This document shows positions 9,904 to 18,843 of a DNA stretch of 64,000 bases, piece by piece. The DNA comes from an uncultured Oscillibacter sp. (GTDB lineage: Bacteria; Bacillota; Clostridia; Oscillospirales; Oscillospiraceae). The notes below the pieces were generated by a model. That model had not been told where the DNA came from and did no database searches. It saw only the letters and a list, made by a program, of their open reading frames with translations. A program made the translations under genes and the position numbers. The DNA lies in NCBI GenBank assembly GCA_900544615.1, contig UQVS01000004.1, positions 1 through 64,000 of the forward strand. Reading direction: 5' to 3'. Position 1 is the stretch's first letter, and each line of letters begins with the position of its first letter.

Positions 9904-10932
9904 TCAGCCCATGGCCACAATGCGGGAAACCCAATCGGCCAGATCGGGATACTCCGTTGCGGCATAATCCTTGAAATGCTCTGCAAACTCGGCGTTATCC
10001 ACCTCGATGACGGTCTTACCCTCGCTGATCAGCTTTTCCTCGGCCTCGGCCTCGCGTGCCTGCTGGGACTCGGAAATGGTCTTGCCGGCATAGTTGGCAG
10101 CCTCGGTCACGGCAGTCTGAATATCTTCGGGCAGGCTGTTGAAGTAGTTGCGGTCCATGATCAGCAGGTTGCAGCTGTAGACGTGGTTGGTCTTGATCCA
10201 GTAGTCGCAAACCTCGTCAAAGGCGTAGTTCAGGGAGTCCACCATGGGGTTCTCCTGACCTTCCACGGTACCCTGCTGTAAAGCGGTGTAGGTCTCGTTC
10301 ATAGCCAGAGGGGTGGGAGCGGAGCCCATCCACTGCCAGACCTTGATGTAGCCTTCCAGGTTGGGAGCGCGCAGCTTGAAGCCGCTGAAGTCAGCCACGG
10401 TGTGCATTTCCTTGGTTGCGGTGACGATACGGGGGCTGCGGTAGGTGGCGCCCAGCAGCTTGTAGCCGGCGGCCTCGCCTACGGTTTCCTTGATCTCGTC
10501 GCCCAGATCGCTGTTCCAGACGTTCATGAAATGATCGTAGCCGGTGTACATATAAGGCATGATGTCGATATTTGCCAGCGGGGTGAAGGGAGCCAGCGTA
10601 CCGACGGACTCGCACATAATGTCAGCCACACCCACGGACATACCTTCCAGAACCTCAGTGGTGGAACCCAGCTGTGCGCCGCCGTAGAGGTCGACCTGCA
10701 CGCGGCCGTCCGTCAGTTCGGCGATCTTGTCTTTAAAGACGGCGGCGGTATCGTAAGCGTTATCGCCCTCAGTGGAGTTCAGAGCCATCTTCCAGACATA
10801 TTCGGGAGAGGAAGAATCGCCGTCGCCGGAAGTAGAGGGGGCCGCAGGGGTGGAAGAGGAGCCTCCGCAGGCGGTGAGAGCGCCGGCAACCGCAAGAGCA
10901 GCCAAAACGCTGGCAAGAATCTTCTTTTTCAT
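9904..10932 (-). CDS. dctP: TRAP transporter solute-binding lipoprotein
   Basis: DctP-family substrate receptor, 342 residues. The N-terminus is a lipoprotein signal ending in the lipobox LTAC (Cys about 22) followed by a Ser/Pro/Thr/Asp-rich linker, as expected for membrane tethering in a Gram-positive. The mature part has the typical TRAP core, including GGAQLGSTTEVLEGMSVG and an Arg-containing FKLRAPNLEG segment that in the family contacts the carboxylate of the ligand. It is first in the operon dctP-dctQ-dctM-dehydrogenase and is divergent from a GntR regulator. Confidence 0.95.
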   Translation of the reverse strand: MKKKILASVLAALAVAGALTACGGSSSTPAAPSTSGDGDSSSPEYVWKMALNSTEGDNAYDTAAVFKDKIAELTDGRVQVDLYGGAQLGSTTEVLEGMSVGVADIMCESVGTLAPFTPLANIDIMPYMYTGYDHFMNVWNSDLGDEIKETVGEAAGYKLLGATYRSPRIVTATKEMHTVADFSGFKLRAPNLEGYIKVWQWMGSAPTPLAMNETYTALQQGTVEGQENPMVDSLNYAFDEVCDYWIKTNHVYSCNLLIMDRNYFNSLPEDIQTAVTEAANYAGKTISESQQAREAEAEEKLISEGKTVIEVDNAEFAEHFKDYAATEYPDLADWVSRIVAMG

Positions 10933-11057
10933 GGATGTAACCTCCTAAACATTTCACGGCTGCCGAAACACGAAATTCCGGTCTGGTTGAAGATGGAAAA
11001 AGTTTGTTAAAAATTTACCATTTTCAACATTAAATTTTAAATTCAATCCGTGAATTT

Positions 11058-11086
11058 AACATAACAGACTTTGCGGACAGGGTCAA
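11058..11086 (-). promoter_or_regulatory. Promoter of the TRAP operon
   Basis: Minus-strand -35 TTGACC (11086-11081), 17-bp spacer, -10 TATGTT (11063-11058). It sits in the divergent gap between dctP and the GntR gene, the likely place for operator sites of that regulator. Confidence 0.65.
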
Positions 11087-11200
11087 TGATTGTTTACTTT
11101 TTCACAACGATTTAGTAATAATGCAGACAGTAAACGTTTAATTTTTGGTGGTTTTTCAAGTATATCTTTGTTTTAAATGTCACATTTTCAAAAAAAGAGG

Positions 11201-11229
11201 TTGTTATGCGCTAAATTTTGTGCTATGTT
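11201..11229 (+). promoter_or_regulatory. Possible promoter of the GntR regulator
   Basis: TTGTTA (11201-11206), 17-bp spacer, TATGTT (11224-11229), 38 bases upstream of the chosen start. Both boxes are imperfect. A GATAAT at 11230 is an alternative -10. Confidence 0.4.
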
Positions 11230-11266
11230 GATAATGACAATGACATTTCAAAAGCAGGAGGCCTGT

Positions 11267-11923
11267 ATGTCTTCTTTCCCTGAACAGCTGCAGGAATATG
11301 CGCTGAGCGAAATCACCCGCCGGATCCAGACCGGTGAATACCCCGTAGGTTCCCGTCTGGTAGCAAAAACCATTGCCGACTCTCTGAATATCAGCGCCAC
11401 GCCTGTGGTGGCCGCCATTAACCGTCTGGCTGCTCAGGGTCTGGTGGAAACCATCCCCCGCAAGGGCGCGGTGGTGAAAACCTTTTCAACGACAGATATC
11501 GGCAATTACTTTGAAGCCAGAACCATGATCGAATGTTTTGTGGCGCATTTGGCGGTGCAGAATGTGGATAAATTCCCGGAGTCTGTCAAAAAGATGCAGG
11601 AAGCCGCCGATCAGCTGGAGCGCGTCCATGTGGAGCAGATGGACGTGGAGCAGATCCGCAAGTGGGAGACGCAGTTCCACTCGGAGCTGATCAAGCTCTC
11701 AGATAACCCGCAGCTGGAGCGGCTCTATGAGTTCAACTGGTCTGTGGGCAGCGTTTACTTTGTCTACGGCATCAAGAAGGTCTCCCCGGATAACTTCCGG
11801 GTCTCCCTGCGGGAGCATCAGAAAATTCTGGAAGCCCTTTTGAACCGGGATGCGGAGCAGCTGGAATTTCTGGTGCGGGATCACTTGCGTTTTCTGAATC
11901 AGGCAGTCAGCTGGTACAACTGA
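11267..11923 (+). CDS. GntR/FadR-family transcriptional regulator
   Basis: DNA-binding regulator of 218 residues: an N-terminal winged helix-turn-helix (about residues 8-70, with TGEYPVGSRL and AAINRLAAQGLVETIPRKG) followed by an all-helical FCD-type ligand domain. The frame opens earlier, but the ATG at 11267 is preceded by AGGAGG at proper spacing. It is divergent from dctPQM, so it most likely senses the TRAP substrate or its metabolite and controls that operon. Confidence 0.9.
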   Translation: MSSFPEQLQEYALSEITRRIQTGEYPVGSRLVAKTIADSLNISATPVVAAINRLAAQGLVETIPRKGAVVKTFSTTDIGNYFEARTMIECFVAHLAVQNVDKFPESVKKMQEAADQLERVHVEQMDVEQIRKWETQFHSELIKLSDNPQLERLYEFNWSVGSVYFVYGIKKVSPDNFRVSLREHQKILEALLNRDAEQLEFLVRDHLRFLNQAVSWYN

Positions 11924-11952
11924 CTGCGTACTCCTTTCTGTCAAGCATTGGA

Positions 11953-12021
11953 AAATCCCCCTGCCGGCGGCAGGGGGATTTCATGAACGTGCCGGAACGC
12001 AAATGTGTTCCGGCACGCTTT
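11953..12021 (+). terminator. Two hairpins ending the GntR gene
   Basis: A first hairpin (11953-11981, arms AAATCCCCCTGCCG and complement) has A/T flanks and could act both ways between convergent genes. A second (arms 11989-11998 and about 12006-12016, GTGCCGGAAC) is followed by GCTTTTTCG on the plus strand, a good terminator for the GntR gene. Confidence 0.75.
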
Positions 12022-12034
12022 TTCGCCGTCAGGC

Positions 12035-12724
12035 TCAGCTCTCCAGAAACTCGCCGGGATTGACAGCTTTCCCGTCTCTGGAGACGGCAAAGTGCAGATG
12101 CGGCATATCGCTTTCCGCCGCCGCAGTGCTGCCCACTGCGCCGATGATCTGTCCGGCCGATACCTCCTCGCCCGCCGCCACGTCAGGATGCGGCTGCAAA
12201 TTGGCGTAGGTGGTCTGATAGCCGTCGTCATGGGCCAGCACCACAGTGGTTCCCAGCAGGGGATCCTCCGTCACGGCCTGTACCGTTCCGCCGCAGGCCG
12301 CCAGCACTGCGGCGCCGGAGTCGGCGGCGATATCCACCCCGTCGTGGGTGCGCCAATCCCCCAGCGTCTGGTTATACACCAGCTCCTCCATGGAAAAGGC
12401 CGTCAGCACCTCACCGCGCAGCGGTTCCACAATGAGCCGCGGCGCTTCTGCCGCGGCCGGGGCGGGATCGGCCGCCGGGGGTTCCGAAGCGGCTTCCTGC
12501 ACAGCCGGTTCCGGCTTCAGAGTCTCCACCGGCTGCTCGACCGTTTTTTCCGGCATTTCCACTGGCTGGGAAACCGGGATCTGCGGCGTGACCTGCGTCT
12601 GTCCAGCCGGTTCCTCTCCGCCGGAGAGCAGCAGCCAGCCGCAAACGCCCACAATGGCAAGGCACACTGCCAGCGTGCCGTAAAACCCAACGCCGGAAAG
12701 CACTTTCCTTACATTTCCTTCCAT
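12035..12724 (-). CDS. Membrane-anchored M23 (LytM-type) peptidase, SpoIIQ candidate
   Basis: 229 residues: short cytosolic start, one membrane helix (about 14-34), a Pro/Glu/Val-rich linker, then an M23 peptidase domain. Zinc ligand motifs are complete: HDGVD (HxxxD) and HLHF near the C-terminus, with GTTVVLAHDDGYQTTYANL between. Size and layout match clostridial SpoIIQ, the forespore half of the SpoIIQ-SpoIIIAH channel, which keeps the zinc site lost in Bacillus. A forespore-type promoter lies just upstream. The ATG at 12724 is chosen over 12730 because GGGAGG abuts the latter. A general cell-wall endopeptidase remains possible. Confidence 0.8.
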   Translation of the reverse strand: MEGNVRKVLSGVGFYGTLAVCLAIVGVCGWLLLSGGEEPAGQTQVTPQIPVSQPVEMPEKTVEQPVETLKPEPAVQEAASEPPAADPAPAAAEAPRLIVEPLRGEVLTAFSMEELVYNQTLGDWRTHDGVDIAADSGAAVLAACGGTVQAVTEDPLLGTTVVLAHDDGYQTTYANLQPHPDVAAGEEVSAGQIIGAVGSTAAAESDMPHLHFAVSRDGKAVNPGEFLES

Positions 12725-12757
12725 ATGCATCCTCCCTTACAGAATCAGGTACGGAGG

Positions 12758-12787
12758 AAGTATGGACAGGAATTTTTTTCTTTATAC
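12758..12787 (-). promoter_or_regulatory. Forespore sigma (F/G)-type promoter candidate
   Basis: On the minus strand GTATA (12787-12783), 15-bp spacer, then GTCCATACTT (12767-12758). The sigma-F consensus is GYATA-N15-GGNNANANTW; the -35 fits fully and the -10 misses only its second G. It lies 33 bases before the peptidase start. Confidence 0.5.
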
Positions 12788-12825
12788 TTTTCCCCGGATA
12801 TTCCTGGCACTTTTTCACGGAATCC

Positions 12826-12860
12826 GTAAAAATCCCCCGGAGTCCATCACTCCGGGGGAT
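12826..12860 (-). terminator. Terminator of the uridine kinase gene
   Basis: Perfect inverted repeat ATCCCCCGGAGT with its complement, followed on the minus strand by TTTTT. It lies immediately after the stop of the kinase gene at 12865. Confidence 0.9.
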
Positions 12861-12864
12861 CGGA

Positions 12865-14535
12865 TCAGGTCTTGTAGATGCCGCCGCCCACAAATTCCCG
12901 CAGCAGTGACGTCTGGGGTACGTCGTCCGCCGGGATGGGCAGAAAATAGTCCAGGAATTTCAGCAGCCGCTTAGCCTCCACATACTCCTCGCTGTCCCGC
13001 GGCACGCCGAAGAGCAGGGGCTGCACATAGGGCTTCAGCAGGGCTGTTTCGTAAAGCAGAGCGGAATTGAACACCATATCGGCGCTGTCCTGATAGGGGA
13101 AGATATTCTGCTCCTCACCCCGGCGGACAGAGGGCCACATTTTGATGGTGGCCTGTGCGCCGTAGCCGCGGGTGCGGGCGTCCCGCTCGATGCGGCGCAG
13201 CAGCCGGGCATCCGTGGTGGGGATGCGGTTGTGGTCGTCGATGTTCAGGGTGGTCAGGCAGCTGATATAGATTTTGTACTTGCTCTCCCTGGGCAGAGAA
13301 TGGGAGAATTCGTCGTTCAGGCAGTGGATGCCCTCGATCACCAGCACATCGCCGGGGCCGAGGGTCAGCTTGTCGCCGTTGTACTCCCGGACGCCCTTCT
13401 TGAAGTTGTAAGTGGGCATATCCACTGTCTCGCCCTTCAGCAGACGGCTCATGTCGCTGTTGAACTGCTCCACATCCATGGCCCCCAGCCCCTCAAAATC
13501 GTACTGGCCGTTGGCGTCCTTCGGTGTATCCTCCCGGTTGCGGAAGTAATTGTCCGTGGCGATGGGATGGGGCCGCAGGCCGCAGGCCAGCAGTTGGGTG
13601 GACAGGCGGTGGGAGAAGGTGGTCTTGCCGGAGGAGGAGGGGCCTGCAATCATCACGAAACGGACATCCTTCCGGGCGGCGATCTCCTCTGCAATGTCGC
13701 CGATCCGCTTTTCCATCAGCGCCTCATGGGCAAGGATCAGCTGGGTGGCGTTGCCGGAGGCCACAATATCGTCCATCTCGCCGACGTTGGAGATGTCCAT
13801 GGAGGCGGTACGCCCCTCTGCGTCGTGCATAGCCCGGAACACCTTCATGGAAGGGGTGAACGCCCCCACCTGCTCCGGGTTTTCCAGCGCAGGCAGCCGG
13901 AGGATGAAGCCGTCCTCAAAAGGCTCCAGTGCAAACCACTTGAGATAGCCGGTATCCGGCACCATGTAGCCGTAGAAATAGTCGGTAAAGCCGTCCAGCG
14001 TGTAGAGGTTCACGCGGGAGCTGATGCGGTATTTCAGGATGCGTGCCTTGTCCTCCATGCCGTTGGCCTTCAGGAAGGCTATGGCGTCCTCGATGTCCAC
14101 GGAGCGCTTTTCGATGGGAAGCGCCTGCTCTGCCAGTTCTCTCATTCTCTGTTCCACTTCGGCCAACAGACCGGCATTGAGGTCAAACGCGCCCCATGCC
14201 CGGCAGAACAGGGCGTTGCTGAGGGAGAACTGTGCAGAGACATTCCGGATGTTTTCCCGGCCCACCACGTCATAAAACGCCTTGAGCATCAGCAAAATGG
14301 CGCTGCGCTCGTAAGTCTGATGTCCCGGCTTGTCCGCGCCGGTGATCATGGAGAGGGTGCAGTCCCGCTCAAGGGTCTTGTAAAGCTCCCGGAGCTTGCC
14401 CTCCCGGTTTACCAGCAGGATTTGGTAGGGATATTCCGCCTGAAAATCGGCGGCGATGGTTCGGTAGGCGGTGCCGTAGGGGTACTGGCGCACCGTGCCG
14501 TTGACGGTCACGTTTATCATCTTCGCAGTTTCCAT
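12865..14535 (-). CDS. TGS-domain / uridine kinase-family nucleoside kinase fusion
   Basis: 556 residues. The N-terminal ~70 residues look like a TGS domain, followed by a region resembling the threonyl-tRNA synthetase editing-type second domain (residues about 70-230), then a P-loop uridine kinase/phosphoribulokinase module from about 270: Walker A AGPSSSGKTTFSH and ATDNYFRNREDTP with the base-binding region. This fusion is common in Clostridia and is annotated as nucleoside (uridine) kinase. ATG 14535 has AAGGAGG six bases upstream. It is monocistronic with its own terminator. The true substrate is not proven by sequence. Confidence 0.85.
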   Translation of the reverse strand: METAKMINVTVNGTVRQYPYGTAYRTIAADFQAEYPYQILLVNREGKLRELYKTLERDCTLSMITGADKPGHQTYERSAILLMLKAFYDVVGRENIRNVSAQFSLSNALFCRAWGAFDLNAGLLAEVEQRMRELAEQALPIEKRSVDIEDAIAFLKANGMEDKARILKYRISSRVNLYTLDGFTDYFYGYMVPDTGYLKWFALEPFEDGFILRLPALENPEQVGAFTPSMKVFRAMHDAEGRTASMDISNVGEMDDIVASGNATQLILAHEALMEKRIGDIAEEIAARKDVRFVMIAGPSSSGKTTFSHRLSTQLLACGLRPHPIATDNYFRNREDTPKDANGQYDFEGLGAMDVEQFNSDMSRLLKGETVDMPTYNFKKGVREYNGDKLTLGPGDVLVIEGIHCLNDEFSHSLPRESKYKIYISCLTTLNIDDHNRIPTTDARLLRRIERDARTRGYGAQATIKMWPSVRRGEEQNIFPYQDSADMVFNSALLYETALLKPYVQPLLFGVPRDSEEYVEAKRLLKFLDYFLPIPADDVPQTSLLREFVGGGIYKT

Positions 14536-14724
14536 AAGGGGCCTCCTTCTATCATCTGATCTGGACCGGTCCGCAGAGCGGCGGTCGGTTTCTTAACGGT
14601 TTATAAATATTATAATGGCTGGCGGCAGGGGATTCAATGGGCAAACAGGCAGGATCTGCCCTCATCGGAACAGTTTTCACTTTGTTCATGTTTTGCGTGC
14701 GATCCTGCCCGTACAGCGCGGCGC

Positions 14725-14762
14725 AAAAAAGCAGTTCCCGGAAGCGATGCTTCCGGGAACTG
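14725..14762 (-). terminator. Terminator of gpmI
   Basis: Inverted repeat with arms CAGTTCCCGGAAG / CTTCCGGGAACTG and a run of six T on the minus strand, ending the gpmI transcript. Confidence 0.9.
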
Positions 14763-14774
14763 AACAGAGGTTTG

Positions 14775-16289
14775 TTATTTGACGATCAGGGTCTGGCCGT
14801 CCATCTCCTCCGGCACAGCAAGACCCATGACATCCAGAATCGTCGGCGCAATGTCTGCCAGACGGCCTTTCCGCAGCTCCGTTCCGGCGCCGCAGAGAAT
14901 GAACGGCACCGGGTTGGTGGTGTGCGCCGTCATGGGGCTGCCGTCCGGCTGGGTCATGACCTCGGCGTTGCCGTGGTCGGCGGTAATCATGGCGATGCCG
15001 CCCATCTTCATGGTGGCGTCCACCACCCGGCCCACGCAGGTATCCACGGTTTCCACAGCCCGCACCGCCGCGTCGAACACGCCGGTATGGCCTACCATGT
15101 CGCAGTTGGCGAAGTTCAGGATGATCACGTCATACGCGCCGGACTCGATCCGCTCCACGCATTTGTCCGCCACCTCGTCGGCGCTCATCTCCGGCTGAAG
15201 ATCGTAGGTCGCCACCTTGGGGGAGGGAACCAGCACCCGATCCTCGCCGGGGAACTGAGTCTCCACGCCGCCGTTGAAGAAGAAGGTCACATGGGCATAC
15301 TTCTCCGTCTCCGCAATCCGCAGCTGAGTCAGCCCCATGGAGCTGAGATACTCGCCCAGACCGTTCCGCACGGAAAGCCGGGGATAGGCCACCTCCACGT
15401 TGGGCATGGTGGCGTCGTACTCCGTGGTGCATACAAAAGTGACGGGGAAATACTGCCGGGTAAACCCGTTGAAATCAGGGTCCACAAAAGCGCGGGTGAT
15501 CTCCCGCGCGCGGTCAGGGCGGAAGTTGAAGAAGATCACGCTGTCATGGTCGGAGATGGTGCCGTCCGGGTCGCAGATCACCGGCTCCACAAATTCGTCG
15601 GTAACGCCGTTGGCGTAAGCATTCTTCACAGCGGCCACCGGAACAGGGTTGATCGCAGCACCTTCACCGTAAACCATGGCGTCATAGGCGGCCTCCACCC
15701 GGTCCCAGCGTTTGTCCCGGTCCATGGCGTAAAACCGTCCCATCACGGTGGCGATTTTGCCCACGCCCAGTTCCCGGCACTTTTCCACTGTCCGGGCCAC
15801 AAAGTCCGCGCCGGAGGTGGGAGACACATCCCGCCCATCCAGAAATGCGTGGATGTAAACCTTTTCCAGTCCCCGGTCTCTGGCCATCTTCATCAGGGCA
15901 AACAGATGCTCCAGGTGGGAGTGAACGCCGCCGTCGCTGAGCAGGCCCATGAGATGCAGGGAGGAATTGTGTTCCCGGCAGGCGTCCATGGCGCGGACAT
16001 AGGCCGGATTTTCAAAAAAGCTCCCATCGTCAATGGCTTTGCTGATGCGGGGCAGATCCTGAAACACCACCCGGCCTGCGCCGATATTGGTATGGCCCAC
16101 CTCGCTGTTGCCCATCTGTCCGGCAGGCAGACCCACATCCAGCCCGGATGCGGACAGCTCCGTGTGGGCGAACTCCTGAAAGAACTGCTCCAGACGCGGT
16201 GTGGCGGCGGCAGCAACGGCGTTGCCCTCCGTCTCATGCCGCAGGCCGAAGCCGTCCATGATGATAAGCGTGGTCGGAGTTTTATTCAT
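14775..16289 (-). CDS. gpmI: 2,3-bisphosphoglycerate-independent phosphoglycerate mutase
   Basis: Mn-dependent mutase that interconverts 3- and 2-phosphoglycerate; 504 residues, alkaline-phosphatase fold. Visible marks: LIIMDGFGLR at the start (metal Asp), the nucleophile Ser in QMGNSEVGH, LMGLLSDGGVHSH, HAFLDGRD, and the C-terminal metal cluster TADHGNAE. A further ATG six codons upstream exists, but the chosen start has TGAGG at better spacing. It is the last gene of the minus-strand glycolytic group pgk, tpiA, gpmI. Confidence 0.96.
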   Translation of the reverse strand: MNKTPTTLIIMDGFGLRHETEGNAVAAAATPRLEQFFQEFAHTELSASGLDVGLPAGQMGNSEVGHTNIGAGRVVFQDLPRISKAIDDGSFFENPAYVRAMDACREHNSSLHLMGLLSDGGVHSHLEHLFALMKMARDRGLEKVYIHAFLDGRDVSPTSGADFVARTVEKCRELGVGKIATVMGRFYAMDRDKRWDRVEAAYDAMVYGEGAAINPVPVAAVKNAYANGVTDEFVEPVICDPDGTISDHDSVIFFNFRPDRAREITRAFVDPDFNGFTRQYFPVTFVCTTEYDATMPNVEVAYPRLSVRNGLGEYLSSMGLTQLRIAETEKYAHVTFFFNGGVETQFPGEDRVLVPSPKVATYDLQPEMSADEVADKCVERIESGAYDVIILNFANCDMVGHTGVFDAAVRAVETVDTCVGRVVDATMKMGGIAMITADHGNAEVMTQPDGSPMTAHTTNPVPFILCGAGTELRKGRLADIAPTILDVMGLAVPEEMDGQTLIVK

Positions 16290-16430
16290 AGAAACCTCAT
16301 TTCGCATAACCCTTTATAAAGATCCGGTCCGCCCTTGGCGGAACCATACCCGTCGAAGGCGCACCGGCGCGTCTCCGACGCAGCGGAATGAACCATCGTT
16401 CTCCGCTTCACAGGCCGGCAAGAGGGAAGC

Positions 16431-16454
16431 CGAGGGGGAGTCTGCTCCCCCTCG
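16431..16454 (-). other. Hairpin between tpiA and gpmI
   Basis: Perfect GC-rich inverted repeat CGAGGGGGAG/CTCCCCCTCG six bases past the tpiA stop, without a strong T-run. It probably stabilises or attenuates the tpiA-gpmI message rather than ending it fully. Confidence 0.45.
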
Positions 16455-16459
16455 AAGAA

Positions 16460-17233
16460 TTATTCCTGATTGGCCGCGTTGACGATCTCCACGAACTGTT
16501 CGGGCTTCAGGGAAGCGCCGCCGATGAGACCGCCGTCGATGTCGGGCTGAGCCAGCAGCTCCACTGCATTCTTGGGATTCATGCTGCCGCCGTACTGAAT
16601 GGTGACGCTGCGGGCCACACGGGCGCCGTACAGGCCGCGGATCACAGTACGGATGTTGGAGCAGACCTCGCCGGCCTGCTCGGCCGTGGCGGTCTTGCCG
16701 GTGCCGATGGCCCAGATAGGCTCATAGGCGATGATGCAGCGGCGCAGCTTCTCAGCGGGGACGCCGCTGAGCGCACTCTTGACCTGTAGTGCGATCCACT
16801 CGTTGGTAATGCCGGTTTCCCGCTGTTCCAGACTCTCACCCACGCAGATGATGGGGTTCATACCGGCGTTCAGCACGGCGTGAACCTTCTTGTTGACAGT
16901 CTGATCCGTCTCACAGAAATACTGGCGGCGCTCACTGTGGCCCACAATGACGTACTTCACGCCCAGATCCTTCAGCATATCGGCAGAAACCTCGCCGGTG
17001 TAAGCGCCTTTTTCCTCAAAGTAGACATTCTCAGCGCCCACGGAGATCCGCAGATCCTTGAACGCCTTCATGGCAATGGAAATATTGCAGGCAGGAACGC
17101 AGATCAGCGTGTCACACCACTTGGCGCGGGGCATGATCTTCTTCAGCTCCTCAGCAAATTTCTTGGTCTCGGTGGCGGTCATGTTCATTTTCCAGTTGCC
17201 GGCGATCACGGTCTTACGGTATCTGCGATTCAT
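16460..17233 (-). CDS. tpiA: Triose-phosphate isomerase
   Basis: Interconverts dihydroxyacetone phosphate and glyceraldehyde 3-phosphate; 257 residues, a TIM barrel. Catalytic residues are visible: Asn/Lys in GNWKMN, His in VIVGHSERR, Glu in AYEPIWAIGTGKTA, and the phosphate-binding GG near the C-terminus (DGGLIGGASL). The ATG at 17233 follows GAGGAG and starts the conserved region; the open frame further upstream is leader. It has its own strong promoter in the gap after pgk. Confidence 0.97.
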   Translation of the reverse strand: MNRRYRKTVIAGNWKMNMTATETKKFAEELKKIMPRAKWCDTLICVPACNISIAMKAFKDLRISVGAENVYFEEKGAYTGEVSADMLKDLGVKYVIVGHSERRQYFCETDQTVNKKVHAVLNAGMNPIICVGESLEQRETGITNEWIALQVKSALSGVPAEKLRRCIIAYEPIWAIGTGKTATAEQAGEVCSNIRTVIRGLYGARVARSVTIQYGGSMNPKNAVELLAQPDIDGGLIGGASLKPEQFVEIVNAANQE

Positions 17234-17282
17234 AATCGTTACTCCTCTTCTACTTTCTGTAATTAAATCATTCGTATCATGA

Positions 17283-17312
17283 ACCCAAAACGGGCGGAAA
17301 AGCCCTTTTGGG
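17283..17312 (-). other. Leader hairpin before tpiA
   Basis: An imperfect palindrome (CCCAAAACGGGC ... GCCCTTTTGGG) lies in the 5' leader between the tpiA promoter and start. No T-run follows it, so it may be a stability element. It matches no riboswitch I know. Confidence 0.4.
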
Positions 17313-17338
17313 CGACGAGTGCTGCAAAAACCTATTAT

Positions 17339-17367
17339 TTTATAGCGAAAGCGGCTGGTTTTGTCAA
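17339..17367 (-). promoter_or_regulatory. Promoter of tpiA-gpmI
   Basis: Minus-strand TTGACA (17367-17362), 17-bp spacer, TATAAA (17344-17339): near-consensus, about 105 bases upstream of tpiA. It shows that tpiA-gpmI can be transcribed independently of pgk. Confidence 0.85.
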
Positions 17368-17465
17368 GCATTTTTCAAAAAACGCGCCGTTTTTTGAGAA
17401 AATCGCGTACCGTGCGTTACCGCAGTCAGTTAAGCCGCAATCCCGCAGCAGCGGTCAGACGCCGT

Positions 17466-18734
17466 TTATCGATCCAGCAGGCAGGCCACGCCGGGCAGTT
17501 CCTTGCCCTCCATGAATTCCAGAGACGCGCCGCCGCCGGTGGAGATATGGGTCATCTTGTCGGCATAGCCCAGCTGTTCCACAGCTGCGGCGCTGTCGCC
17601 GCCGCCGATGATGGTGATAGCGGAAGTTTTGCTGAGGGCCTCGGCCACTGCCTTGGTGCCGGCGGCAAAAGCCGGGAACTCAAAGACGCCCATGGGGCCG
17701 TTCCAGATCACGGTCCCTGCGTCCGCCACGGCGTCGCAGTACAGCTTCACGGTCTCAGGGCCGATGTCCAGCCCCTGCCACCCGGCGGGGATCTCGCCGG
17801 ACTTGACCACCCGGCTGTTGGCGTTGGGGGCAAAGGCGTCGGCAATCACGGTATCCACCGGCAGCAGCAGCTTCACGCCCTTGGCCCTGGCTTTTTCCAC
17901 CATTTCCAGCGCGTAGGACTCCCAGTCGGCTTCCAGCAGGCTGTCGCCCACCTGACCGCCCTGCGCGGCGGAGAAGGTGTAGGCCATGCCGCCGCCGATG
18001 ATCACGGTATCGGCAATTTCCAGCAGATTGTTGATCACGCCGATCTTGGAGGAGACCTTACTGCCGCCAAGAATCGCCACCAGGGGCCGTTTGGGATTGG
18101 CCAGCGCACCGCCGATGACCTCCAGCTCCTTTTCAATCAGGAAGCCGGAGACGGCGGGGAGATAAGCGGCTACGCCGGCAGTGGAGGCGTGAGCGCGGTG
18201 AACAGCGCCGAAAGCGTCGGACACATAAACGTCAGCCAGGGAGGCAAGCTTCTCGGCAAATGCCGGGTCGTTTTTCGTTTCGCCCTTTTCAAAGCGGGTG
18301 TTTTCCAACAGCAGAACCTGACCGGGCTGCAAAGCGGCGGCCTTTTCCTGCGCGTCCTTGCCAACTACATCGTGAGCAAACAGGACTTCCTGCCCCAGAA
18401 GCTCAGCCAGCCGCGCCGCCACAGGGGCCAGCGTCAGCTTTTTCAGGGACTTCTCCCATGCTTCTTCGGTCAGCTCGGCAGGGGCTTTGCCCTTTTCCGT
18501 CTGTTTCTTCACCCACTTGTCATAGTCCGGCTCCGGCTTGCCCAGATGGGAGCAGGCGATCACGGCCGCCCCCTGCTCCAGCAGATATCGAATGGTGGGC
18601 AGCGCCGCCACGATCCGCTTGTCGCTGGTGATCTCGCCGGTCTTTTTGTCCTGCGGCACGTTGAAATCGCAGCGCAGCAGAACCTTTTTGCCTTTTACGT
18701 CAATGTCGCGGACAGTTTTCTTCTGATAATTCAT
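17466..18734 (-). CDS. pgk: Phosphoglycerate kinase, with an extra N-domain loop
   Basis: Transfers phosphate from 1,3-bisphosphoglycerate to ADP. It is 422 residues, some 25 longer than the usual ~395. The N-domain signature VLLRCDFNVPQD, SHLGKP, and the C-domain GGSKVSSKIGVINNL and GGGDSAAAVEQLG are all present. The extra length is an acidic/basic helical stretch right after SHLGKP (around residues 60-90), before LAPVAARLAELLG. It is followed by the separately promoted tpiA. Confidence 0.96.
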   Translation of the reverse strand: MNYQKKTVRDIDVKGKKVLLRCDFNVPQDKKTGEITSDKRIVAALPTIRYLLEQGAAVIACSHLGKPEPDYDKWVKKQTEKGKAPAELTEEAWEKSLKKLTLAPVAARLAELLGQEVLFAHDVVGKDAQEKAAALQPGQVLLLENTRFEKGETKNDPAFAEKLASLADVYVSDAFGAVHRAHASTAGVAAYLPAVSGFLIEKELEVIGGALANPKRPLVAILGGSKVSSKIGVINNLLEIADTVIIGGGMAYTFSAAQGGQVGDSLLEADWESYALEMVEKARAKGVKLLLPVDTVIADAFAPNANSRVVKSGEIPAGWQGLDIGPETVKLYCDAVADAGTVIWNGPMGVFEFPAFAAGTKAVAEALSKTSAITIIGGGDSAAAVEQLGYADKMTHISTGGGASLEFMEGKELPGVACLLDR

Positions 18735-18843
18735 AAGCAGACTCCTATTCAGTTATCGTTTCGGCTTCTTCGGTTTTTCGCAGTTCTGATGCATGACGCC
18801 CTCCACGGGGCATGAACCGCAGGCGGACGGCTTCCGGCTGTGT

